DNA of 6,847 bases from an uncultured Alphaproteobacteria bacterium (GTDB lineage Bacteria > Pseudomonadota > Alphaproteobacteria > Micropepsales > Micropepsaceae). Positions within the stretch are counted from its first letter, which is position 1; each line of letters starts with the position of its first letter. Both the position numbers and the translations under genes were made by a program. Location: contig CALDFO010000395.1 in NCBI GenBank assembly GCA_937942205.1, positions 1-6,847 on the forward strand, written 5' to 3'. The notes under the pieces are model-generated. The model did not search any database, was not told where the DNA came from, and was given only the letters and a program-made list of their open reading frames with translations. Below are positions 1 to 5,557 of the stretch, one piece after another.

Positions 1-508
1 GAAGGCGCGGGTCGAGACCTTCCTGAACCCGGAAGCCGACGCCCTGGGGGCGGGCTGGAACATCACCCAGTCCAAGATCGCCATCGGCTCTGGCGGTGTC
101 AGCGGCAAGGGTTTCCTGGAAGGCACCCAGAGCCGCCTCAACTTCCTGCCGGAAAAACAGACCGACTTCATCTTCACCAACTTCGCCGAGGAATTCGGTT
201 TCGTCGGCACCATGGCGCTGCTGGTCCTGTTCGCCACCGTGCTGTTCTATGGCGTGCAGATGGCCACCACCGCTCGCAGCCAGTTCGGCCGCCTGCTGGC
301 GATGGGCATTACCCTGAACTTCTTCTTCTACATCATGATCAACGGTCTGATGGTGATGGGCCTGATCCCGGTGGTGGGCATCCCCATGCCGCTGCTGTCC
401 TATGGCGGCAGCGCCATGCTGACGGTGATGTTCGGCTTCGGGCTGCTGATGAGCGTGCATATCCACCGGCAGGTGGAGATTCCCCGCCATTCCGGCGGCA
501 TCATCTAG
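1..508 (+). CDS. rodA: Peptidoglycan glycosyltransferase RodA (MrdB), C-terminal part
   Basis: This is the 3' end of a gene that begins before the window; the reading frame is open from base 2 to the TAG at 506-508 (168 residues seen of about 370-380 usual). RodA is an integral inner-membrane SEDS-family enzyme that polymerises glycan strands from lipid II in the elongasome, partnered with PBP2. The sequence shows the RodA run QSKIAIGSGG, then GKGFLEGTQS, FLPEKQTDFIF and EEFG. The Asp at bases 164-166, in TDFIF, is the conserved acidic residue of the large extracytoplasmic loop that family studies implicate in catalysis. Three hydrophobic segments follow, then VVGIPMPLLSYGGSA, the signature near the SEDS C terminus, and a short basic tail. 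The LEGTQS and TDFIF context favours RodA over FtsW. Upstream neighbours (normally mrdA/mre genes) lie outside the window. The frame is intact with no sign of decay. Confidence 0.95.
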   Translation, partial: KARVETFLNPEADALGAGWNITQSKIAIGSGGVSGKGFLEGTQSRLNFLPEKQTDFIFTNFAEEFGFVGTMALLVLFATVLFYGVQMATTARSQFGRLLAMGITLNFFFYIMINGLMVMGLIPVVGIPMPLLSYGGSAMLTVMFGFGLLMSVHIHRQVEIPRHSGGII

Positions 509-591
509 CGGCCTCCGGCGGGCGATACGGCCTCGCCGGGCGGTCCTGCGCGCCGGCTTTGGCCTTGATCCGGCTGGAAAAATCCACCCAC

Positions 592-631
592 AGGGGTTCC
601 CGCATATCCGTATGGACAGGGGGTAACCCCT
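592..631. repeat. Inverted repeat AGGGGTT/AACCCCT upstream of tRNA-Lys
   Basis: Perfect 7-bp arms, AGGGGTT at 592-598 and AACCCCT at 625-631, flank 26 bases. Inside them is a second, smaller inverted repeat, CATA (603-606)/TATG (611-614). The right arm falls in the spacer of the proposed tRNA promoter and the centre overlaps its -35 element, so it could be an operator or simply a transcript hairpin from rodA read-through. There is no T-tract after it, so it is not a classical intrinsic terminator. Its function is unknown. Confidence 0.4.
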
Positions 632-641
632 CTGGTATTAC
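613..641 (+). promoter_or_regulatory. Candidate sigma-70 promoter of tRNA-Lys (extended -10)
   Basis: TGGACA (613-618; 5 of 6 to TTGACA) is followed after exactly 17 bases by TATTAC (636-641; 4 of 6 to TATAAT). TGG immediately precedes the hexamer, giving the TGn of an extended -10. Transcription would start near 648, about 35 bases before the mature tRNA, leaving a short 5' leader for RNase P. The bases after the -10 are very GC-rich (GCCGCTCCCC), as in discriminators of stable-RNA promoters that respond to the stringent response in other bacteria. The call rests on motif match and position only. The rest of the 509-682 gap shows no gene. Confidence 0.5.
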
Positions 642-682
642 GCCGCTCCCCACGGGCGAAACCAAGCGCCCGGCGGCGGCGT

Positions 683-758
683 GGGTGATTAGCTCAGTTG
701 GTAGAGCAGCTGACTCTTAATCAGCTTGTCGTAGGTTCGATCCCTACATCACCCACCA
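683..758 (+). tRNA. tRNA-Lys, anticodon CTT
   Basis: The complete 76-base cloverleaf can be drawn. The acceptor arms are GGGTGAT (683-689) and ATCACCC (748-754). The D arm is GCTC...GAGC with the GG of AGTTGGTA. The anticodon stem is GCTGA/TCAGC around loop CTCTTAA, placing anticodon CTT at 716-718, which reads AAG (lysine). A five-base variable loop TTGTC follows. The T arm is GTAGG/CCTAC with loop TTCGATC. Discriminator A (755) and an encoded CCA (756-758) end the gene. All stems pair without mismatch. It stands alone between rodA and a convergent oxidoreductase gene. In GC-rich genomes AAG is the main lysine codon, so this is likely the major lysine isoacceptor. Confidence 0.97.
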
Positions 759-775
759 CTTTCCCCCCTTTTTTA
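759..775 (+). terminator. T-tract after tRNA-Lys, possible transcript end
   Basis: A C-run (763-768) followed by six T (769-774) lies 10 bases after the encoded CCA. No separate GC hairpin directly precedes it; the nearest stable structure is the tRNA acceptor and T arm. It may act as a U-rich 3' trailer for termination or exonucleolytic trimming, and it separates the tRNA from the opposing gene, which ends at 781. This is a weak call. Confidence 0.3.
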
Positions 776-780
776 CGGTT

Positions 781-1734
781 TCAGGCAGCGGCGATCTTCG
801 CCAGCATCTCGAAGGATTTCAGCCGCGCCGCCAGGTCGTGAATCTGCGCCGTGACGATGATCTCGTCCGGCTTGTAGCGTTCGCGGAAAGCGTCCAGCGC
901 CCGGGCCACGGTATCGGGGCTGCCCACCGCGGCATGGCGGAACATCTTCTGGATGATGGCGGCGCGGTCGGCGGCGATGGACGCCAGGTAATCGGGCACC
1001 GGCGGCGGCAGCTTGCCGTCGCTGGCATGTTGGGCCGAGGAGAACAGAAGCTGCGCCTGGGCGTCGGTGTCGGCCACGATGGCGGTCAGCGACAGCATCA
1101 CGCGGGGCTTTTCCTGCCGCGCCGAAGGCTGGAAGCGGCCGCGATAGGCGGCCAGCGCCACATCGAGCTGGTCCGGCGCGAAGTGCGAGGCATAGGCATA
1201 GGGAAGTCCCATCGCGGCGGCGAGTTGCGCCCCGCCCAGGCTGGAGCTCAAGATCCAGACCGGCACATCGGCGCCTTCGCCCGGCACCGCCTTCACCGGC
1301 CCGCGCCCGTCGAAATAGGCCAGCAACTCCTGCACGTCGGCGGGAAAGGCCGCCGCGTCGTTCGGCTGGCGGCGCAACGCCTGCATGGTGGCCGGATCGC
1401 GGGCGATGCCGCGCCCCAGCCCCAGATCGATGCGCCCGGGATGAAAGGCGGCCAGGGTGCCGAACTGTTCGGCCACGACCAGGGGCGCATGGTTGGGCAG
1501 CATGACGCCGCCCGCGCCGACGCGGATAGTCTTTGTGTGCGTTGCGATGTGACCGATCACCACCGCGGTGGCCGCGCCCGCCACGCCCGCCGTGGCGTGA
1601 TGCTCCACCAGCCAATAGCGATGATAGCCGCAGGAGTCCGCCAACTGCGCCAGTGTCAGGGTTTCGCGCAACGCCGTGGCCGCGTCGCCGCCCTGGCGGA
1701 CCGGCGTGAGGTCGAGAATGGAAAGCCCCGTCAT
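781..1734 (-). CDS. LLM-class flavin-dependent oxidoreductase, YhbW-like
   Basis: This 317-residue protein belongs to the bacterial luciferase-like (LLM) superfamily: soluble TIM-barrel enzymes that use reduced FMN or F420 to oxidise small substrates. It closely resembles the E. coli YhbW group (about 335 residues). Visible family landmarks are SILDLTPV near the N terminus, HRYWLVEHH (38-46), VGAGGVMLPNH (72-82), VVAEQFGTL (86-94), PGRIDLGLGRG (99-109), PVWILSSSLGGAQLAA (158-173) and YASHFAPDQL (181-190). The YhbW group has no settled substrate, so no specific reaction is assigned. The ATG at 1734 gives the expected N terminus, but no Shine-Dalgarno precedes it. The gene is divergent from the SDR/cupin pair across only 46 bases, suggesting shared control. 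The segment before KLPPPVPDY (about 237-246) looks roughly eight residues shorter than in YhbW as remembered; this needs an alignment. Confidence 0.9.
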   Translation of the reverse strand: MTGLSILDLTPVRQGGDAATALRETLTLAQLADSCGYHRYWLVEHHATAGVAGAATAVVIGHIATHTKTIRVGAGGVMLPNHAPLVVAEQFGTLAAFHPGRIDLGLGRGIARDPATMQALRRQPNDAAAFPADVQELLAYFDGRGPVKAVPGEGADVPVWILSSSLGGAQLAAAMGLPYAYASHFAPDQLDVALAAYRGRFQPSARQEKPRVMLSLTAIVADTDAQAQLLFSSAQHASDGKLPPPVPDYLASIAADRAAIIQKMFRHAAVGSPDTVARALDAFRERYKPDEIIVTAQIHDLAARLKSFEMLAKIAAA

Positions 1735-1780
1735 GGCGCGGACAATGGCATCGCGGCGAGGCCTCGTCTATGGTGCCGCC
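1735..1780. promoter_or_regulatory. Compact divergent promoter region with palindrome
   Basis: All control signals for the LLM gene (leftward) and the SDR/cupin pair (rightward) must fit in or near these 46 bases. Rightward candidates are ATGGCA (1745-1750), an 18-base spacer, and TATGGT (1769-1774), whose predicted start is the A of the SDR ATG. Leftward candidates are TAGACG (complement of 1765-1770), a 17-base spacer, and CATTGT (complement of 1742-1747), whose predicted start is one base before the LLM ATG. A perfect 10-bp palindrome, CGAGGCCTCG (1757-1766), sits between them and could bind a regulator. Hexamer matches are only 3-4 of 6, so the promoter positions are tentative. The palindrome is exact. 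Confidence 0.4.
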
Positions 1781-2485
1781 ATGAGCAGGACGGCCTTGAT
1801 CACGGGCGGCGCGCGGGGCATCGGCTGGGGCATCGCCCAGGCGCTGCTGGCCGACGGTTTTCATGTCACCGTGACGGGCCTGACCGCCGGGGAAGTGGCC
1901 GCCGTCCCCGCGCGCCCGAACGTCACCGCCACCGTGCTGGATGTCACCGACGATGCCCAGGTGGCGGCGCTGGCCGGCGGATTTTCGCGGCTGGACGCGC
2001 TGGTCAACTGCGCCGGCATGATCCTGCGCGACGGGCAGGAGTTCACCATCGCCGGCTTTCAGAAAGTGATTGACGTCAACCTCACCGGCGCCATGCGGCT
2101 GTGCGTGGCGGCCAGGCCGCTGCTGGCGCAATCGCGCGGCGCGATCGTCAACATCGCCTCGGTCTGGTCCTTTTTCGGCGGGCCTTTGACGCCCGCCTAC
2201 ACCGCCTCCAAAGGCGGCGTGGCGCAGTTGACCAAGGCGCTGGCGGTGGCCTGGGCGCCCGATATCCGCGTCAACGCGCTCGCGCCGGGCTGGGTGGAAA
2301 CCGAGCTGACGCGAGGGGCACAAGACGATGCCGCGCGGTCCCAGGCCATTGTGGGCCGCACCCCGATGGGCCGCTGGGGGCGGCCGGACGATATCGGCGG
2401 CGCGGCGGCCTTTCTGTGTTCCGATGCCGCCCGATTCATCACCGGCACCATCCTGCCGGTGGACGGCGGCTACAGCGCCAAATAG
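1781..2485 (+). CDS. Short-chain dehydrogenase/reductase (SDR), classical type
   Basis: This 234-residue soluble protein is a classical SDR, an NAD(P)-dependent oxidoreductase interconverting an alcohol and a carbonyl. The Rossmann cofactor loop TGGARGIG is at 8-15, the adenine-side LDV at 53-55, NCAG at 76-79, the active-site Asn in DVN at 98-100, catalytic Ser in NIAS at 124-127, YxxxK at 140-144 (Tyr140, Lys144), and the PG motif at 169-170. The tail GTILPVDGGYSAK is typical of the family. All catalytic residues are present. The residue after the second beta strand is neither a clear Asp nor Arg, so NAD versus NADP is undecided. The ATG at 1781 was chosen because the cofactor fold starts three residues later; upstream in-frame starts (1676, 1745) would add a non-family extension. 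No Shine-Dalgarno is seen, so the message may be leaderless. The next gene starts 10 bases after the stop, so the two are surely one transcript. The substrate is unknown; an alcohol feeding the cupin dioxygenase is an inference. Confidence 0.93.
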   Translation: MSRTALITGGARGIGWGIAQALLADGFHVTVTGLTAGEVAAVPARPNVTATVLDVTDDAQVAALAGGFSRLDALVNCAGMILRDGQEFTIAGFQKVIDVNLTGAMRLCVAARPLLAQSRGAIVNIASVWSFFGGPLTPAYTASKGGVAQLTKALAVAWAPDIRVNALAPGWVETELTRGAQDDAARSQAIVGRTPMGRWGRPDDIGGAAAFLCSDAARFITGTILPVDGGYSAK

Positions 2486-2488
2486 GAG
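2484..2488 (+). promoter_or_regulatory. Shine-Dalgarno of the cupin gene
   Basis: AGGAG overlaps the last two bases of the SDR stop codon (TAG, 2483-2485) and lies seven bases before the ATG at 2496. This fixes the cupin start against the longer open frame reaching back to 2328, and shows that the cupin is translated from the SDR message. Confidence 0.8.
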
Positions 2489-2495
2489 ACGCCTC

Positions 2496-3011
2496 ATGAG
2501 CGGCGACCAGTCCCGCATTGCCTACCGCCATCCCCAGCCCAAGGAGTCGCCGCCCGAACTGGTGATCCCGTCGGTGATCCCCGCCGACGACCGGGTCTGG
2601 GTGCCGCAGGGCCAGAATGTCTGGTTCCGCCCGCTCTGCCTCTGCGCCAGCCGGGGCTATTGGATGAACCTGCTCAAGGTTCGCAAATCGGGCGTGCTGT
2701 CGCGCCACCGCCATCCCCAGCCGGTGCACGGCTATGTCATCAAGGGCCGCTGGCGCTATCTGGAGCATGACTGGGTGGCCCAGGAAGGCGGCTATGTCTA
2801 CGAAGCCCCCGGCGAAACCCACACCCTGGTGGTGGACGAGGATGTCGAGGAGATGATCACCCTGTTCCAGGTCAATGGCGTGATGATCTATGTCGATCCC
2901 GACGGCGCCGTGCAGGGCTATGAGGATGTGTTCAGCAAGATCGACCTGTGCCGCGCCCATTACACCAAGGTCGGGCTGGGCGCGGACTATGGGGATCAGT
3001 TCATCCGCTGA
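2496..3011 (+). CDS. Cupin dioxygenase, 2,4'-dihydroxyacetophenone dioxygenase family
   Basis: This 171-residue single-domain cupin has the length and sequence character of 2,4'-dihydroxyacetophenone dioxygenase (DAD, about 177 residues). DAD is a cytosolic iron enzyme that cleaves an aryl alpha-hydroxyketone with O2 to 4-hydroxybenzoate and formate. Family landmarks are VWVPQGQNVWFRPLCL (34-49), GYWMNLLKVRKSGVLSRHRH (54-73), GYVIKGRWRYLEHDW (79-93), YVYEAPGETHTLVV (100-113) and QVNGVMIYVDPDG (125-137). Candidate metal ligands are His71 and His73 from cupin motif 1 and His109 from motif 2 (PGETH); the usual motif-1 Glu is not in its standard place, and Glu90 or His78 are nearby alternatives. 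The start is set by AGGAG. It is the second gene of an SDR-cupin operon. Many uncharacterised proteins carry this family name, so the fold and metal site are well supported but the exact substrate is not. Confidence 0.85.
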   Translation: MSGDQSRIAYRHPQPKESPPELVIPSVIPADDRVWVPQGQNVWFRPLCLCASRGYWMNLLKVRKSGVLSRHRHPQPVHGYVIKGRWRYLEHDWVAQEGGYVYEAPGETHTLVVDEDVEEMITLFQVNGVMIYVDPDGAVQGYEDVFSKIDLCRAHYTKVGLGADYGDQFIR

Positions 3012-3032
3012 CGCGAAATATCCCGCGCGGGC
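3012..3032. terminator. Palindrome between convergent genes, possible weak terminator
   Basis: Only 21 bases separate the cupin stop from the glycosyltransferase stop. They hold the perfect 10-bp palindrome CCCGCGCGGG (3022-3031), preceded by an AT-rich hexamer. On either strand it could form only a very tight hairpin, and no T-run follows, so intrinsic termination is doubtful. It is recorded because it is the sole structure between two converging transcripts. Confidence 0.25.
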
Positions 3033-5528
3033 TCAGGCGTCCGGGACGGCGAAGCCTTCCGGCGCCTTGCCCGCCAGCCAGGTCCGCCACATCCGCGCAT
3101 AAGCGGTCTCGATGGCGCGGCAGGTGCGGGCGGTGTCGAACAGCGCGCTGGTGCAGGCCATGGCCACCTTGTCCCGGACGGCCTTGAACGCCGCCGCATC
3201 GCCGGCCAGCGCCACCGCCTGCTTTTCATAATCGGCGGGGCTTTCGGCGATCAACTCCGGCAGTCCGGCGGCGGTCAGCAGGCTGGCGGCGACCCGCCCC
3301 GGAAAGCTGGTGCCGCGGCAGGTCAGCAGCGGCAGGCCCGCCCATAGCGCGTCGCTGGCGGTGGTGTGGGCATTGTAGGGCGTCTCGTCCAGGAACAAGT
3401 CCGCCAGCTTCAGCCGCGCCAGATGCTCGGCATTGGGCAGGTCCCGGGCGATCACGATGCGGTCGCTGGCGATGCCTGCCGCCTGGGCTGCCTTGCGGGT
3501 ATTGTCCGCGAAAGGCGGACGGGTCTCCAGCAGCCACAGCACGCTGCCGTCCACCTGCTTCAGGATCCGCATCCAGCTTGCGAAGACGGCGGGCGTCAGC
3601 TTGTAGCTCTGGTTGAAATTGCAGAACACGAAACCCTTTTCCGGCAGCCCGGCCTGGGCGCGGGTGAGGCCCGCCTCCGCGATGACGCGCCGGTCGTCAT
3701 TGGCCTGATAGCTGCCGGGCAGATGCACCACCTGCTCGTCATAGAAAGGCTTTTCGGCGTCGGGGATCACCACCGCGTCGGCCAGGATATAGTCCATATA
3801 CGGCGCGCCCAGCGTGGCCGGGAAGCCCAGATAGTTGACCTGCACCGGGGCGGGACGGCGGGCGAAGACGCCCATGCGGGCCGCGCCGAAATAGCCGTTG
3901 AGGTTGACCAGGATGTCGATGTTCGCGGCGCGAATCTGCGCGGCGGCCTCCGTGTCGGACAAAGCGCCGATGTCCAGCCATTCATCGAACGCCTTTTCCA
4001 GCCGCGCCCGCATCGGGCTGCCGTCGCCGGCGCCATTGTCGATCGCCACCAGCTCGAACTTTTCGCGGTCGTGCTTTTCATAGATGCCCGCCATCAGGAT
4101 CTGGGTGGCCTGGTCGCGGAATTCGCCCGACAGATAGCCGATGCGGATTTTCCCCGCATCCTTGCGCGCGGCCGGATCGTGCGGCGCGGACGGCAGTTGC
4201 GGATACTTGTCCCGCGCCCAGATGCGCGAACAGGCCTGCAGGTCGGCCGGGCTGTCGGCCACCGCCTGGAACATGAAGGGCGGCGCGATCCGCTTGCCCG
4301 CGCGCACGCCCGCGATCACGCGGTCCCGGGCGGCGTCAAAGCCGGTCCAGTCCGCGCCATACATCTTCACATGCAGCAGTTCGCCCAGGGCATAGGGATA
4401 GTCCGGCTCCTGGCGCAGGGCCTTTTCCAGCCCGGCGACGGCGCCCGCGAAATCCTGCCGCGCCGTCCAGAGCAAGTGGGCGCGGCCCGCCAAGGCATCG
4501 GCGTGGCCCGGCGTGGCCGCCAGCGCCTTGTCGAAGCTTTCCAGCGCCTCGTCGTCGCGCTTCATGGCATGAAGGATGGCGGCGCGGCTGACCCAGGCCG
4601 AGGCGCTGCCGGGCGCGAGAGTCAGCACCATGTCGAAGCTGGCCAGCGCCTCGTCCAGCCGTCCCAGATCGCGCAGCGCCAGGCCGCGATTGACCCAGGT
4701 GCCCGCGATCTGCGAATCCAGCGCCAGGGCGTCTTCCAGCGTGACCAGGGCGTCGTCCGCCCGGCCCAGCATCTGCAGGGCCAGGCCGCGATTGGTGAGA
4801 AGTTCGGCATCGCGCACGCCCGCCGCCACGATGGCGTCGAAGGCGGCCAGGGCCTCCTGGGCCCGCTTCAGGTCCAGCAGGGCGATGCCCTGATTGTAGT
4901 GCAGCTCCGGATTGGTGGGCTCCAGCGCGATGGCGCGGGCATGGCTTTCCACCGCCTCGGCGGAACGGCCCAGGCTGCGCAGCGCCAGGCCGCGATTGAA
5001 ATGCGCCAGCGTGTTGCTGGGCTGCATCTTCAGCGCCTTGTCGTAATCGGCGATGGCGTCGTCATGCCGGCCCAGCGCGCTGAGCGCGGCGCCGCGATTG
5101 ACGATGGCCGAGACGAATTCCGGCTGCAGCGTCAGGGTGCGGCCATAGGCGTCCACCGCGTCCTCATAGCGTTCCAGGTCCGACAGGGCGACGCCGCGAT
5201 TGAACATCGCCTCGGCCAGGTCGGGCTTGAGCGCCAGGGCGCGATCGAAGCTCTTGAGGGCCTCGGCGCTGCGGCGGGCGGCGCGCAGCGCCATGCCGTG
5301 ATTCATCAGCGCGCCCAGCTCGTCGGGCGTGATTCGAAGCGCGCTCTCCAGATAGCTGGCGGCCTCCTCGAAGCGGCCTTCCTGCATACGGATCAGGCCC
5401 ATATAATAGTTGGGCCCGAACAGGCCGGGTTCGGCGTCCAGGATCTGCTGATACAGCGCCTCGGCCTGAACCAGGTTGCCCTGCTGATGGAAGGTGACGG
5501 CCTGCTGGGCCAGGAATTTCAGGTCCAT
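3033..5528 (-). CDS. TPR and GT41 glycosyltransferase, OGT/SPINDLY-like
   Basis: This 831-residue protein has the architecture of O-GlcNAc transferase and SPINDLY: eleven 34-residue TPRs (5-378), a linker (379-459) and a GT41 catalytic domain (460-about 820). Such enzymes transfer a sugar (GlcNAc in OGT, fucose in plant SPY) from a nucleotide sugar to Ser/Thr of proteins selected by the TPR superhelix. No signal peptide or membrane segment is seen, so it is probably cytosolic. Catalytic-domain landmarks are RIGYLSGEF (462-470), ILVNLNGY (539-546), RRPAPVQVNYLGFPATLGAP (557-576), CNFNQSYKLTP (636-646), VLWLL (663-667), YNAHTTASDALWAGLP (718-733) and GRVAASLL (744-751). Lys643, His721-Thr723 and Asp726 match the UDP-binding Lys842, His920-Thr922 and Asp925 of human OGT. 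Where family members usually have His in the N-lobe loop after GYxSxxF, this protein has Gln473. The ATG at 5528 has AAGGTG eight bases upstream and lies 29 bases after the malic enzyme stop. Sugar and protein targets are unknown. Confidence 0.92.
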   Translation of the reverse strand: MDLKFLAQQAVTFHQQGNLVQAEALYQQILDAEPGLFGPNYYMGLIRMQEGRFEEAASYLESALRITPDELGALMNHGMALRAARRSAEALKSFDRALALKPDLAEAMFNRGVALSDLERYEDAVDAYGRTLTLQPEFVSAIVNRGAALSALGRHDDAIADYDKALKMQPSNTLAHFNRGLALRSLGRSAEAVESHARAIALEPTNPELHYNQGIALLDLKRAQEALAAFDAIVAAGVRDAELLTNRGLALQMLGRADDALVTLEDALALDSQIAGTWVNRGLALRDLGRLDEALASFDMVLTLAPGSASAWVSRAAILHAMKRDDEALESFDKALAATPGHADALAGRAHLLWTARQDFAGAVAGLEKALRQEPDYPYALGELLHVKMYGADWTGFDAARDRVIAGVRAGKRIAPPFMFQAVADSPADLQACSRIWARDKYPQLPSAPHDPAARKDAGKIRIGYLSGEFRDQATQILMAGIYEKHDREKFELVAIDNGAGDGSPMRARLEKAFDEWLDIGALSDTEAAAQIRAANIDILVNLNGYFGAARMGVFARRPAPVQVNYLGFPATLGAPYMDYILADAVVIPDAEKPFYDEQVVHLPGSYQANDDRRVIAEAGLTRAQAGLPEKGFVFCNFNQSYKLTPAVFASWMRILKQVDGSVLWLLETRPPFADNTRKAAQAAGIASDRIVIARDLPNAEHLARLKLADLFLDETPYNAHTTASDALWAGLPLLTCRGTSFPGRVAASLLTAAGLPELIAESPADYEKQAVALAGDAAAFKAVRDKVAMACTSALFDTARTCRAIETAYARMWRTWLAGKAPEGFAVPDA
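4395..5516 (-). repeat. 102-bp coding tandem array: 11 TPR units
   Basis: Within the glycosyltransferase gene, residues 5-378 divide exactly into eleven 34-residue units with no insertion or deletion, starting at residues 5, 39, 73, 107, 141, 175, 209, 243, 277, 311 and 345. Each has the TPR pattern of a Gly or Ala near the start of helix A, a paired Ala in helix B, and usually a Pro at the end. Units 3 to 9 all carry Asn at the same helix-A position (76, 110, 144, 178, 212, 246, 280), usually in NRG. The DNA copies are diverged, so this is an old protein repeat and not a recent DNA duplication. Confidence 0.9.
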
Positions 5529-5536
5529 GGTATTGG

Positions 5537-5542
5537 CACCTT
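5537..5542 (-). promoter_or_regulatory. Shine-Dalgarno of the GT41 gene
   Basis: On the minus strand AAGGTG stands eight bases before the ATG at 5528, within the 29-base gap after the malic enzyme stop. It decides the start: the open frame runs on to 6182 but there overlaps the malic enzyme gene and has no family match. No promoter is evident in the short gap, consistent with transcription from the malic enzyme promoter outside the window. Confidence 0.7.
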
Positions 5543-5557
5543 TTCGTTGCGGGCTTC

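Noticed and set aside
515..539. Hairpin CCGGCG/CGCCGG just after rodA as a terminator
   Set aside because: The stem is only 6 bp with a 13-base loop and no T-tract follows; such pairs are expected by chance in GC-rich DNA.
1676..1780. An N-terminal extension of the SDR from upstream ATGs
   Set aside because: It would overlap the LLM coding start and add up to 35 residues before the cofactor fold, unlike classical SDRs; no Shine-Dalgarno supports it.
838..2073. A 411-codon plus-strand open frame over the LLM gene
   Set aside because: It is antisense to the LLM gene and shifts frame relative to the SDR gene; it is a composition artefact.
773..2518. A 581-codon minus-strand open frame spanning the LLM and SDR genes
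   Set aside because: It crosses two clear genes in the wrong frame or strand, and the translation is Arg/Gly/His-rich without motifs.
4395..5516. The 102-base periodicity as a satellite or mobile-element repeat
   Set aside because: The periodicity is protein-level TPR structure in one intact frame; the DNA copies are well diverged.
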